Of a stretch of DNA of 64,000 bases, positions 1 to 8,401 are shown in pieces (the first letter of the stretch is position 1; the number at the start of each line of letters is the position of its first letter). Source of the stretch: Collinsella aerofaciens (lineage in GTDB: Bacteria; Actinomycetota; Coriobacteriia; Coriobacteriales; Coriobacteriaceae). A program made the translations under genes and the position numbers. The DNA is taken from contig NZ_JADMSU010000004.1 of NCBI RefSeq assembly GCF_015561195.1, positions 124,001 through 188,000 on the forward strand, in the 5' to 3' direction. Below the pieces are notes generated by a model. The model was not told the DNA's origin. It did no database searches and saw only the letters and a list, made by a program, of their open reading frames with translations.

Positions 1-1486
1 GTTTGCCCGTCACCTGGGCCGCCTCGCCCATCCACTCAAACGTGTAGGCAGGCCTCGAGGAATCGACGGAGTCCTTGCGATCGGCCACGGCATCGGCAAG
101 CTTTTTGACCATCGAGGGGTTGCCAGCCGAATCGGTCGCATAGGCATAGATGGTCTGGCCTTCACTAAAGGGAATCGCATACGTTACGCCATCGATTGTC
201 ACGCGCTCATTATAGTCGCCCGGATAGCCCGCCTCACCAAACTGAAGATCGGGGTTCATCACGCGCAGGGCAACGGCATTATGGTTCGTCTCGTTTCCGT
301 ATCTCGTGTTCTCAAAAGCTCCCCACTCTATCATTTCCACGCTTTTGGGTAGCACAATCTCTTTGCCAGCAATCGCAGGATCAAGAGAGGCGAACGCGAG
401 CGCCCCGATAGATTTGACGCCATCGCCGATCGTCACCGACGACACGTGCGAGCAACCATTAAAGGCATAGCTCTCGATTCTCTCCACGGTACCCGGCACG
501 TTGATTTCCGTAAAGGTGAGCACTGTTGTGTCCGAGACATAGAACTGCGGCACGCCGCAATAGGCGAATGCAAGATAGGCGATAGTTTTGACCGAAGGCG
601 GCAGCGTTGCCACCACATTGTCGTCAAGCTGTTCGCATTCCTTAAAGGCCTGCTCGGGAATCGTGGTAAAGGCCGCGTTGTTGGGCCAGGTTACCGTTTG
701 GAGCGTCTTGCATTTGTAGAATGCATAGCTCCCGAGCTCCTCGACCGAATCGGGCAGTGCGATCTCTTTGATGCTGCTGCCGCCCAGGCCGCCAACCGAG
801 CGGACATGCGAATTCGAAGCGAAGGTGATCGATGTGAGCGCAGCGCTTCCCACACCCGTAAGGCTTACGACATTTTTGTCGTCGATGGTCGAGGGCACCT
901 CCAACGTGGTAATGCCCGCGTCGCCATACTCGATAGAAATTTCGTTGGTGAGGCTATCAATCGAGAAGTAGTACTGCGCGGGGGTCTGCTCGCCGGCCAC
1001 GTAGCCATCGTCGTATTCGTCCTTTACGCCCGTGGCGCCCTTCGAGGTTGCCCAGAGTTCAAGTTCCTCGTTCCAGGTCGCCTCGGTGCCGGAAGCCTCC
1101 TCTTGCTTTTGCTGCTCGGCGAGCTCCTTGCCCTCGACAAGATCGGTGGCAAGCGTACCCGCAGGTGTGCTCTCGGTCTGTCCGGCGCCCGTCAGGCCCG
1201 CCGCCGATGCAATCTCGGAGGCCGGGGGCGTAGGGGCGTCACCGGTATCGAGCACTGTGGGGTCGGCAGCGCCGGCATCGGGCGCGGGGTCGGCGGGGTC
1301 GGCATCGGGCGCGGCGGCGTCGGGGTCGGCATCGTCTACTTGGTCGACATCCGTCTGCACAAAGGTGCTATCGGTGGTGAGCACCTCAGCAAATGCGCCC
1401 ACAGGCAACGAGCCCGTCACCATGGTGAGGGTCACCGCGGCAATGGTCAGGCGGCGGCAAAGCGCTCGAACAGTAGTCCACCTCAT
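1..1486 (-). CDS. BspA-type leucine-rich repeat surface protein (3' end outside window)
   Basis: The open frame runs from ATG at 1486 to the left edge, so 495 residues are visible and the C-terminus is missing. AAAGGA lies 6 bases before the ATG. Residues 1-33 form a signal peptide (Arg-rich start, hydrophobic core, cleavage after AFA). Residues 35-90 are Asp/Ala/Pro-rich low complexity. From about residue 130 the LRR_5 pattern appears (LPDSVEELGSYAFYKC, VKTIAYLAFAYCG, VERIESYAFNGC), typical of BspA-like adhesins. The family binds host or matrix proteins; the ligand here is unknown. A 13-bp inverted repeat 61 bases upstream may be its operator. A sortase signal would be expected in the missing end. 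Confidence 0.85.
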   Translation of the reverse strand, partial: MRWTTVRALCRRLTIAAVTLTMVTGSLPVGAFAEVLTTDSTFVQTDVDQVDDADPDAAAPDADPADPAPDAGAADPTVLDTGDAPTPPASEIASAAGLTGAGQTESTPAGTLATDLVEGKELAEQQKQEEASGTEATWNEELELWATSKGATGVKDEYDDGYVAGEQTPAQYYFSIDSLTNEISIEYGDAGITTLEVPSTIDDKNVVSLTGVGSAALTSITFASNSHVRSVGGLGGSSIKEIALPDSVEELGSYAFYKCKTLQTVTWPNNAAFTTIPEQAFKECEQLDDNVVATLPPSVKTIAYLAFAYCGVPQFYVSDTTVLTFTEINVPGTVERIESYAFNGCSHVSSVTIGDGVKSIGALAFASLDPAIAGKEIVLPKSVEMIEWGAFENTRYGNETNHNAVALRVMNPDLQFGEAGYPGDYNERVTIDGVTYAIPFSEGQTIYAYATDSAGNPSMVKKLADAVADRKDSVDSSRPAYTFEWMGEAAQVTGK

Positions 1487-1546
1487 GGTCGTTCCTTTCC
1501 TGCAAACCAAAAGTCATCCAGCGTAATCGTCGTCCAAAAACAAAGC

Positions 1547-1580
1547 GAACGGTAGGTTCATATATACGAACCTACCGTTC
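1547..1580. promoter_or_regulatory. operator-like inverted repeat upstream of the LRR gene
   Basis: Two perfect 13-base arms (1547-1559 and 1568-1580; GAACGGTAGGTTC and its complement) are separated by 8 bases. The inner part, TAGGTTC-N8-GAACCTA, recurs at 4316-4338 upstream of another surface protein gene. The common 8-base spacer and the position 60-125 bases before a start suggest a regulator binding site. Inference only; no binding protein is identified. Confidence 0.45.
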
Positions 1581-1591
1581 TACCTGCGCAA

Positions 1592-1626
1592 ACCGCCACA
1601 AAGGGGACAGGCACCTTTGTGACGGT
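1592..1626. repeat. GGGGACAG-core palindromic repeat, copy 1
   Basis: Arms 1592-1604 and 1614-1626 (ACCGCCACAAAGG, one mismatch) enclose the core GGGGACAGGCA. Near-identical hairpins occur at 4244, 7678 and 62883, all between genes, so this is a dispersed REP-like family. Confidence 0.75.
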
Positions 1627-1648
1627 TCTGGACTTGGCCGGCCAGTTT

Positions 1649-1705
1649 GTCTCGATCTGTAACAGTTAGAAACCAAATATCCCGCTTGGTGTTACGGATC
1701 GAGAC
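1649..1705. repeat. paired 16-bp inverted repeat, unit 1
   Basis: Arms 1649-1664 and 1690-1705 (GTCTCGATCTGTAACA, one mismatch) with a 25-base spacer. A second unit of the same layout follows at 1730-1786. Confidence 0.7.
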
Positions 1706-1729
1706 ATTAGATTGGCGGCCATTCGGTTC

Positions 1730-1786
1730 ATCTCAATCTGTAACATCTAGAGCCGTTTTGGGCAGTTTGGTGTTACAGATTGAGAT
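1730..1786. repeat. paired 16-bp inverted repeat, unit 2
   Basis: Arms 1730-1745 and 1771-1786 (ATCTCAATCTGTAACA) are perfect complements, again with a 25-base spacer. The two units are 24 bases apart and lie between two surface protein genes. Confidence 0.7.
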
Positions 1787-1823
1787 TTTGTAAAAGCCGA
1801 GAATGGGCGCTGCCACCAAAAGC

Positions 1824-4217
1824 CTAGCGCTTGCGGCGCTTGGTCGCGGCGAGGCCGGCGGCGGCTACGGTTGCGCCGGCAATGCCTAGGGCGACGACCG
1901 TCATCGCGGTGGTGTCCCCCGTGGCCACCAGAGCAGCATCGCCCTTCTTGGCCTGCGTGGTTTTCTCAACCGTCTTGGTCGTGGCGGTTGTCGTGGCCGG
2001 CTTGGCCGCGGGCTTGGTCTCGGGCTTCACCTCGGGCTTGGTCTCGGGCTTCACCCCAGGCTGCGGCATCGGCTTGGGATCAGGCGTAGGCTGCGGATCG
2101 GGAGTCGGCGTGGCCTCGGGCGTAAAGGTCAAATCGGTGTTGAGCCACAGAGTGTAGATCCAACCGCTGTCCTCATCGGATACGCTATCCGCGACCTGGT
2201 AGCCGCACTCCTGGCCGTTGATCACCAGCTTGGTGTCGGACGTGAAGTAGAAGCCGCGCGCGGACTTGAGGTAGATGCCGTAGCGATAGGTCACGCCAGG
2301 CTTAAAGGCGTCGATGTGGTTCGTAATGTTCTGATCCCAGAAATCCACGGAGTTCACTTCGCTGCCGTCGCTGCCCGTCCAGAACTCACACTGAGGAAGG
2401 GAGTTGGAACCCGTCGGAACATTCGCCGTAAAGACCGGCCTATCGCCCGCCTTGAAGGTGGTCGTGGCGCCGTTAACCTCGATAACGTCGATGGCACGCC
2501 ATTCGTCAATCGGCTGCTCGCACAGCATATTGACAGCGTTTGGCGCGAAGACACCGTTGACGGTCTTAATGTGGTGCACCCAACGGCCGTTGACGTTCAT
2601 TTCGCAGTCATCAGCCACGGTATTGTCGCCCTTGAGCCTCAGCTCGACGGAATACATGTAGAACTTGCCCTCCTCGAAGTGGTCAATCTTCTTCATGCCC
2701 GGCGTGTACTTTGCGGGGTCGGAATACCAGAAGGCAACGGGCTTGAGCTCCGCAGGGTCGCTGCCATCCATCTCTTCCCAGCACTCATAGGCGATCTCGT
2801 ACTTATCGGCGTCGGCAGCGGGGATCGTCGCGGTCGCGCGCGGCGCCTCACCGGGCGCGTAGTCGGTCTTCACGTCGTTGACGTTCAGGTTATGGAGGGC
2901 TTCGTTTTCCGACGAAGCAGGCATCGTAATTGTTTTAATAGCAGGGACATACAGGAATTCTCCGCTTAGACTCGACTTTACGGTTTCCCCGTTTACGGTA
3001 ACAACGGTTTCATCGCTGAAGGAATATCCGTCTTTTGGCTTCAGCATAAGAGAATACACGTACTCTTTCCCGCTTTTAAACTTTGTAATAGTCGGCAGGG
3101 AACCATGTGAGCCGTTATCGGAATACCAGGCAGCAATGGGTTCGTTGTTTTCAAATTCCTGCCAGCATTCATAAGCGATTTCGTATTTATCTGCATCGTA
3201 GTTAGGGACACCTGCCGTCGCCTGCGGACCAGTATCCAGCTGCCAATTGAAGTTCGTATTCTGAACATTGGCAAAGGAGATGGATTCCGATTCTGATTCC
3301 GCTGCCGGGATAACAAGGCACGCCCTCTCGTAGACATGGGTGCGGGTGTAGTAGTCATCCCGGATCTCGTTAATAGTGGGTTTCCCGGTCGCCTCGGTGT
3401 CTCCTTTAAAGGCGTCGTCCGGATCACCGATGATGATATTCCCGGGCTCTGTACCCGTATACGTAAGCTTGGATCCATCATAGGTGGTCGTCATCTTGGA
3501 CTTATTCTCCTTGTACTCCGTAAAGTACTTCTGTTCCTCCTTCTGTCTCTGAATCTTGCTGATATCCAGGGTAAGCGTTGTTTCATTGCTCGCACTGTCA
3601 TACGCCGCATGGACGATCAAGTCCCCCAGGCCGATAAAAGTCAAAGCGCTACCATCGAGAGCAGACTGGTCTCCATCTACAAGGGCAATCCCCTTCACAT
3701 ACTCAATCGTTTCTTCTTTCTTGATGTCGGTGTAATTGTTCCGCACCGTAATATTGACCCTAACGCCGCTGCCGCCAACAACATCGGTCACACCGCAGGG
3801 CATGATGGCGTCATTCGCCGGCGTGGCGGCGTTATCGCTGAGAGTGTTTTGCTCAGCGGGTGCCGCATCGCTAGATTCATCGGCGGTGCCAGCCGGAGTC
3901 GTCTGCTGAGGTTCAGCGACGGTTTGTACCGTCGGGGCAGCATCGGTTGCAGGCGCGGTCGAAGCAGCTGGTGCGGTCGTCGCAGCCGCATCCTCCGCAA
4001 CCGCCGGCGTCACCGGAGCCGCGGCAACCTCGTCCGTCCCAGCGGCGGGATCGGCGCATTCGTTCGCCAGCGCCACGCTCGGCAGCAGCAGCTGGCCGAC
4101 CATAAGCGCACACGCGCCGACGCACGCGATTTTGGCACCCACACAACGCCAGGTATCGTGAACCAGCGAGCAGGTACGCTCACGCTGAGTTTGCTTATCA
4201 AAGTGGCTTCCGTTCAT
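1824..4217 (-). CDS. secreted modular surface protein with repeated domain and LVATG-type sorting signal
   Basis: 797 residues. The ATG at 4217 was chosen because AAGGAGG ends 6 bases before it; the frame stays open further upstream but runs into a palindromic repeat. Residues 1-45 are an extended signal peptide (VGAKIACVGACALMVGQLLL) cut after ALA. An Ala/Thr/Asp-rich stretch follows. A domain with the motif DKYEIAYECW occurs near residues 342 and 472, with a more diverged copy near 610. The C-terminus has a Pro/Lys-rich wall spacer, LVATGDTT, a hydrophobic helix and KRRKR, the layout of a sortase substrate. The ligand is unknown. Its first 50 and last 70 residues closely resemble those of the next gene while the middle does not. 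Confidence 0.85.
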   Translation of the reverse strand: MNGSHFDKQTQRERTCSLVHDTWRCVGAKIACVGACALMVGQLLLPSVALANECADPAAGTDEVAAAPVTPAVAEDAAATTAPAASTAPATDAAPTVQTVAEPQQTTPAGTADESSDAAPAEQNTLSDNAATPANDAIMPCGVTDVVGGSGVRVNITVRNNYTDIKKEETIEYVKGIALVDGDQSALDGSALTFIGLGDLIVHAAYDSASNETTLTLDISKIQRQKEEQKYFTEYKENKSKMTTTYDGSKLTYTGTEPGNIIIGDPDDAFKGDTEATGKPTINEIRDDYYTRTHVYERACLVIPAAESESESISFANVQNTNFNWQLDTGPQATAGVPNYDADKYEIAYECWQEFENNEPIAAWYSDNGSHGSLPTITKFKSGKEYVYSLMLKPKDGYSFSDETVVTVNGETVKSSLSGEFLYVPAIKTITMPASSENEALHNLNVNDVKTDYAPGEAPRATATIPAADADKYEIAYECWEEMDGSDPAELKPVAFWYSDPAKYTPGMKKIDHFEEGKFYMYSVELRLKGDNTVADDCEMNVNGRWVHHIKTVNGVFAPNAVNMLCEQPIDEWRAIDVIEVNGATTTFKAGDRPVFTANVPTGSNSLPQCEFWTGSDGSEVNSVDFWDQNITNHIDAFKPGVTYRYGIYLKSARGFYFTSDTKLVINGQECGYQVADSVSDEDSGWIYTLWLNTDLTFTPEATPTPDPQPTPDPKPMPQPGVKPETKPEVKPETKPAAKPATTTATTKTVEKTTQAKKGDAALVATGDTTAMTVVALGIAGATVAAAGLAATKRRKR

Positions 4218-4243
4218 AACGGCCTCCTTGGTCGATGGGCCAT

Positions 4244-4278
4244 ACCACCACAAAGGTGCCTGTCCCCTTTGTGGTGGT
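4244..4278. repeat. GGGGACAG-core palindromic repeat, copy 2
   Basis: Perfect 13-base arms 4244-4256 and 4266-4278 (ACCACCACAAAGG) around a 9-base loop. It sits between the operator-like repeat and the start of the 1824-4217 gene, so it would fold in that mRNA leader. Confidence 0.75.
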
Positions 4279-4313
4279 CCTGTACCACCAAGATGTGTCA
4301 AATGACTCCGTAT

Positions 4314-4341
4314 GCCTAGGTTCGTAGATGTGAACCTAGGC
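4314..4341. promoter_or_regulatory. operator-like inverted repeat upstream of surface protein gene
   Basis: Arms 4314-4323 and 4332-4341 (GCCTAGGTTC and its complement) with an 8-base spacer. It shares TAGGTTC-N8-GAACCTA with the site at 1547-1580. It lies about 100 bases before the ATG at 4217. Confidence 0.45.
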
Positions 4342-4422
4342 CTCTACCTGCGGAAATACAAAGAGCCACCGCAAGGGCATTTATGCCCACGCGGCGGCTG
4401 AAAATGACTATGAAAGCTTACG

Positions 4423-6051
4423 CTAGCGGTTGCGGCGCTTGGACGCGACGAAGCCGGCGCCGATGACGGACGCACCGGCGATGCCGAGGGCTGCCGCCGC
4501 CATCGCGGCGCTATCGCCCGTGGCGGCCAGGGCGTCGGAAGCGCTTTTGGCGCCGGCGGCAGTCTTGGTCGTAACGGTCTTGGTAACCGCCGTGGTGGTC
4601 TTTGCGTCCTTATCTACGGGCTTGGGGTCAGGCTTCTGCTCGGGATTGGGCATAGGATCGGGCTCCGGTGTCGGCTCGGGCTCCGGTGTCGGCTCCGGCT
4701 CCTGCCCGTCTCCAAAATCAATCACTACATCATGGGCGACCTCGGCAGAACCGACGATATCCGTAATAGCAGACGAACCGGCAACACCGACGACCTGCCC
4801 GTTCTGGGAGCTCGGCCATTTCCCCGTATCAACAACCTTTTTCACATCGCGCACGGCACCATCCGTCGGAGTCGTAATCATCGCGTTCCCGCGCGGCTCG
4901 CCCCAGCTCAAATCAATCATTGCAGCACGGAACAGCGTCGCAGTCGCGTCGTTGCAGTTGATCGCATAGATTCCCGCAGTCGCGCCCGAAGCCTCAATCT
5001 TCGATTTGCGAATCTTGATACGAGGCGTTTCCGACCCGGTGTTTGCCTCTGCCATGATTCCAAAACTTTGATTGCGGACGGCATCGATGCCGTTTGCAGC
5101 AGACAGGCTTCGAGACGTAAGATTCGACTTCTCGACAAGCATCCACACCGCACCGCTTTGCGAACGCGCGCTGATGCCCGCCGAGAGCGAAGCCGCACTG
5201 CCGGCGGAAAGCGCGACATCGGCTCCGTTGACGATTTTCATGAGGGTATTCTTTTTGATACCGACCGTATTGATGCACACGGAAACCTGCCAGGCATCGG
5301 CTGTCTTGATCGACAGGTTGGCGGCATCGATCGTGACGTCGCCCCCGTGCACGGAGACATAATCCGGTTCTTCCTGCTCGCCTTCCTGAGCAGCGTGTCT
5401 ACTGGGAAGGTTATCGGCAAAGATACCGTAGGTGCCCACCGTTGGACGCCAAGATCCTTCCGCCGATTTTGCCTCGATTTTGACATCGGCACCCTTATCG
5501 ATCGTCACGCTGCCGGCCGTCGCGCGAATGCCCGTCACACTGTTCACTGCGCCCGAAGCCGTCACGTTGACGTTGGCGCCGCTGATGGTCACATCGCCAC
5601 CCGCATTGCCGTCGCCTTCCGCCGCAATCACATCGGTCTGAGCCGTCGCATTAAGGGTGCCATCGCCGGTAATGGCAAGGTTACCGTTCTTAACAGCAAT
5701 GGCGCTCTGCCCGGCGTCGGCCGTGACGGTGTTGGTGCCCGTCACGCCGATGGTGAGGTTGCCCTTGGCGCCGATGGAGCCGCCATCGTAGCCGTTGAGC
5801 TTCATGTCGTTAGCGCCATCCCAGGACCAGGTTCCTGCCTCGTCGCCGGCAGCGGTGCCCGCGTCGTACTGCGTGCCGCCCACGTTGACCCAGTCGGCGG
5901 CGAGCGCCACGCTCGGCAGCAGCAGCTGGCCGGCCATGAGCACGCAGGTCCCCACGCAGGCGAGTTTTGCGCCCACGCGGCGCCATGTTCCGTGGGAGAG
6001 CGAGCACGCGCGGCCGTGGTCGATTGGGTTGTCATGGATTTGCTTTCGCAT
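4423..6051 (-). CDS. secreted beta-helix-like surface protein with LAATG sorting signal
   Basis: 542 residues. ATG at 6051 follows AAGGAGG by 5 bases. The signal peptide (VGAKLACVGTCVLMAGQLLL, cut after ALA) is almost the same as in the neighbouring 797-residue protein. Residues about 60-400 are Gly/Ala/Asn/Thr-rich with short repeated strands such as NLTIGVTGTNTVTA and DVTISGANVNVTA, which fits a right-handed parallel beta-helix of a surface protein. A Pro/Glu spacer (PTPEPEPTPEPDP), LAATGDSA, a hydrophobic helix and KRRNR end the protein. LAxTG is the form known for class E sortases of high-GC Gram-positives. No enzyme motif is visible, so adhesion or shielding is a guess. Confidence 0.85.
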   Translation of the reverse strand: MRKQIHDNPIDHGRACSLSHGTWRRVGAKLACVGTCVLMAGQLLLPSVALAADWVNVGGTQYDAGTAAGDEAGTWSWDGANDMKLNGYDGGSIGAKGNLTIGVTGTNTVTADAGQSAIAVKNGNLAITGDGTLNATAQTDVIAAEGDGNAGGDVTISGANVNVTASGAVNSVTGIRATAGSVTIDKGADVKIEAKSAEGSWRPTVGTYGIFADNLPSRHAAQEGEQEEPDYVSVHGGDVTIDAANLSIKTADAWQVSVCINTVGIKKNTLMKIVNGADVALSAGSAASLSAGISARSQSGAVWMLVEKSNLTSRSLSAANGIDAVRNQSFGIMAEANTGSETPRIKIRKSKIEASGATAGIYAINCNDATATLFRAAMIDLSWGEPRGNAMITTPTDGAVRDVKKVVDTGKWPSSQNGQVVGVAGSSAITDIVGSAEVAHDVVIDFGDGQEPEPTPEPEPTPEPDPMPNPEQKPDPKPVDKDAKTTTAVTKTVTTKTAAGAKSASDALAATGDSAAMAAAALGIAGASVIGAGFVASKRRNR

Positions 6052-6265
6052 ATGAGCCTCCTTGTCGTAAGGGGTGCTTCTGTAACACCATGTTACGGGA
6101 AGATATCCGGATCCCGGGGCACAAATTCTCAAGTGGCGCATCTGCCAGCGCAAAAGGCAACGAGCATGCGATTGCCAAGCGCACCCCGCCCCCCGAAAGG
6201 CCCGCCCCCTACCGCCATGGTCTACAATCGAGGGCACGATAATTCGTCCATCCAAAGGACCGTCC

Positions 6266-7669
6266 TTGAACCTGAGCAAGCCTAAAATCAACGCGCTTCT
6301 GGCACTCGCGCTTTTTACCTTCGCCTTTCTTTCCGCCGAGTTTCGCTTCGATATCAATGTCGGGCTGCTCTCCGGTGCCGAACGCGTTGTGCTCGCACAG
6401 GGCTTCATCCTAGGCGCCAGCGTGATCGGCCTTATCGGATACGCTCCGCTGCTTGGGCACGCGCAGCGCAAAGGCCAGCCCCAGGCAGCTGTCAGTGCCG
6501 CCGCCCCCATCGCCATCTTGGGGCTGATTCAGATTCAGTTCCCCACGAGCCCGCTTGCGCTCGAGATTCTGGGATGCCTCGCATTCCTCGGACTCGGCCT
6601 ACTGGGCGCCGCAGCGCACCACGCCTTTTCGTTGGCATTCCAAGATGACCCCAAACTCGCCACCGGCGCAGGAGCAGCCTATGCCGCGGGCATCCTGATG
6701 CAGTTCGCCATCAACCTGCTCAATTGCGGCGGCATCGCAGAGCTCATCGTCCTTGGCATAGCGACCATCGCCATCTCCGCACTCAGCGTCGTTCCCCAAA
6801 AGGCCGCCGAGAGCTCCAGCCGCGCCATCAATCCCTTTGTTGAGCCCTCGCACGCCCTCGCCAAGCAGGCATGCTGGAGCATCGCGCTCATCATGATTCT
6901 TGCCTGCTTGTTCTCGACCCTGGACAACGTGGTCACGCTCTCCAACGCCCACGGCACCATTGCCGTGCAAACATGGCCGCGCCTCTTTTTGGCGGCGAGC
7001 GGCCTTGCCGCCGGCATTATCTTTGATCTTGCCGAACGCCGATACATGGGACTCGTCATGCTCGGCATCGCCGTACTCTCGACCATTTCCATCCTAGCCG
7101 TAGAGGCCGGGGCCGATCCCAACCTGGGCCTTATCGTCTTTTACCTGAGCTCGGGCTTTTTCGTCACGTTCTTCACCGCCACCTTTACACAGCTGGCACC
7201 GCGCATGCATGCGCCCGCCCTCTGGGCCGGCATGGGACGCGCCGCCAACAACATGTGCGCGTTCACTACATCGGGAATCTCGCTGACACTTGTAACCTCG
7301 GGCAATGTTGCTCTCATCATGATCGGTGCGCTCGTTTTGCTCGTCGCGGCTTGCGTGGCATTCGTTGCCGCCGGCCTGTTCCGTCTACCCCAGACCAAGC
7401 AGGAACGCGAACATCAACAGCTTGCCGAGGAAGCACTGGCAGCGCCGAGTATCGAAGAGCAACGCCAGGCCTTCATCAGCGACCACGGCCTCACCCCGCG
7501 CGAAGTGGACGTGCTGGTAGCCGTAACTCAGGATGAACGCCCACTCAAGCAGGTCGCCGAGGAACTCGGCATCTCGATGCGCATGGTGCAGCGCCACCTA
7601 AGCTCTATCTACCAAAAGACCGACACGCAGACGCGCGCCGGTCTCACCAAGGCCTTCCCCTCGGCCTAA
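6266..7669 (+). CDS. membrane-bound LuxR-family transcriptional regulator
   Basis: 467 residues starting with TTG at 6266; AAAGGA sits about 7 bases upstream. Residues 1-380 are hydrophobic with about 12 membrane segments. The last 65 residues are a LuxR-type helix-turn-helix (LTPREVDVLVAV, GISMRMVQRHLSSIYQK). This 12-helix plus LuxR layout is common in Coriobacteriia and is thought to sense a small ligand at the membrane. It is divergent from the surface protein cluster, which could be its target. The ligand is unknown. Confidence 0.88.
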   Translation: MNLSKPKINALLALALFTFAFLSAEFRFDINVGLLSGAERVVLAQGFILGASVIGLIGYAPLLGHAQRKGQPQAAVSAAAPIAILGLIQIQFPTSPLALEILGCLAFLGLGLLGAAAHHAFSLAFQDDPKLATGAGAAYAAGILMQFAINLLNCGGIAELIVLGIATIAISALSVVPQKAAESSSRAINPFVEPSHALAKQACWSIALIMILACLFSTLDNVVTLSNAHGTIAVQTWPRLFLAASGLAAGIIFDLAERRYMGLVMLGIAVLSTISILAVEAGADPNLGLIVFYLSSGFFVTFFTATFTQLAPRMHAPALWAGMGRAANNMCAFTTSGISLTLVTSGNVALIMIGALVLLVAACVAFVAAGLFRLPQTKQEREHQQLAEEALAAPSIEEQRQAFISDHGLTPREVDVLVAVTQDERPLKQVAEELGISMRMVQRHLSSIYQKTDTQTRAGLTKAFPSA

Positions 7670-7677
7670 AAACAAAA

Positions 7678-7713
7678 ACCACCACAAAGGTGCCTGTGCC
7701 CCTTTGTGGTGGT
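7678..7713. repeat. GGGGACAG-family palindromic repeat, copy 3
   Basis: Perfect 13-base arms 7678-7690 and 7701-7713 (ACCACCACAAAGG) between two convergent genes. It may also serve as a transcription stop for either side, though a long T run is missing. Confidence 0.7.
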
Positions 7714-7729
7714 TCTCGCTCGGCTGCGG

Positions 7730-8353
7730 TTAGCCCTCGAGCTGTGCCAGCTTGTAGCGGTAGGCCGCCGCGATGACGTCTTTGCAGCCCTCGCGGCCCA
7801 ACTTGGCGCGGTTGACGACGATGTCCTTGCCACTCGTCATCTTCCACTTTCCGGCGCTGTAGCGCTTATAGAACGCCTCGCGCGCCTTCTGCTGCTGTTT
7901 GACCAGCTTGGCGCCCTTCTTTTTGTTAAGTCCGCGCTTCTTGCGCACGATTTCGACGCGGTCCTCAAAGGGTGCGGTCACCAACACGGCAATGTGGTTG
8001 GGGTTGTTACGTAGCAGGTAATCGGACAGACGGCCTTCGATAATGCAGCTCTCGGTCTCGCCCAGGTCCAAAATCACCTGGCTCATCTTTTGGAACAACT
8101 TATCCGAGTACGAGCGCGCGTCGTAGCGGTCGGGCAAAAACGCCATGTTCTCCACAGCCAGGCGCTCGTCGTAGACGGCCATCTTATCGAGCGACTCGCC
8201 CGCACGCAGCGACGCGCGCACCAGCAGCTCGTTATCGTACAGTGGAATCCCCAACTCGTCGGCAAGCATGCGACCAATCTCGTGGCCCTCGGCGCCAAAG
8301 TCGCGCGCGATGGTAATGACCACAGGATTCTTCTTATTCTCCAGATCGCTCAT
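7730..8353 (-). CDS. cytidylate kinase-like family protein
   Basis: 207 residues; ATG at 8353 after AAAGGAA. The start VVITIARDFGAEGHEIGRML matches the cytidylate-kinase-like family, whose usual form is ITISREFGSGGREIA. The usual lysine-containing P-loop is replaced by GAEGHEIG. The conserved later segments ESCIIEGRLSDYLL (the family's CVIVGRCAD-like motif) and a basic lid region (RKKRGLNKKKGAK) are present. Substrate is not established; the family contains many proteins of unknown role. It is last in line after the amino acid importer, 49 bases downstream of the second permease, and a palindromic repeat occupies that gap. Confidence 0.8.
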   Translation of the reverse strand: MSDLENKKNPVVITIARDFGAEGHEIGRMLADELGIPLYDNELLVRASLRAGESLDKMAVYDERLAVENMAFLPDRYDARSYSDKLFQKMSQVILDLGETESCIIEGRLSDYLLRNNPNHIAVLVTAPFEDRVEIVRKKRGLNKKKGAKLVKQQQKAREAFYKRYSAGKWKMTSGKDIVVNRAKLGREGCKDVIAAAYRYKLAQLEG

Positions 8354-8370
8354 CGCGATTCCTTTCTCTG

Positions 8371-8399
8371 TGTGACAAAGGGGCTGTCCCTTTGCCACA
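8371..8399. repeat. GGGGACAG-family palindromic repeat, short copy
   Basis: Arms TGTGACAAAGGG (8371-8382) and its near complement (8388-8399, one mismatch) around GCTGT. It lies between the permease gene and the cytidylate-kinase-like gene. Confidence 0.6.
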
Positions 8400-8401
8400 T
8401 T

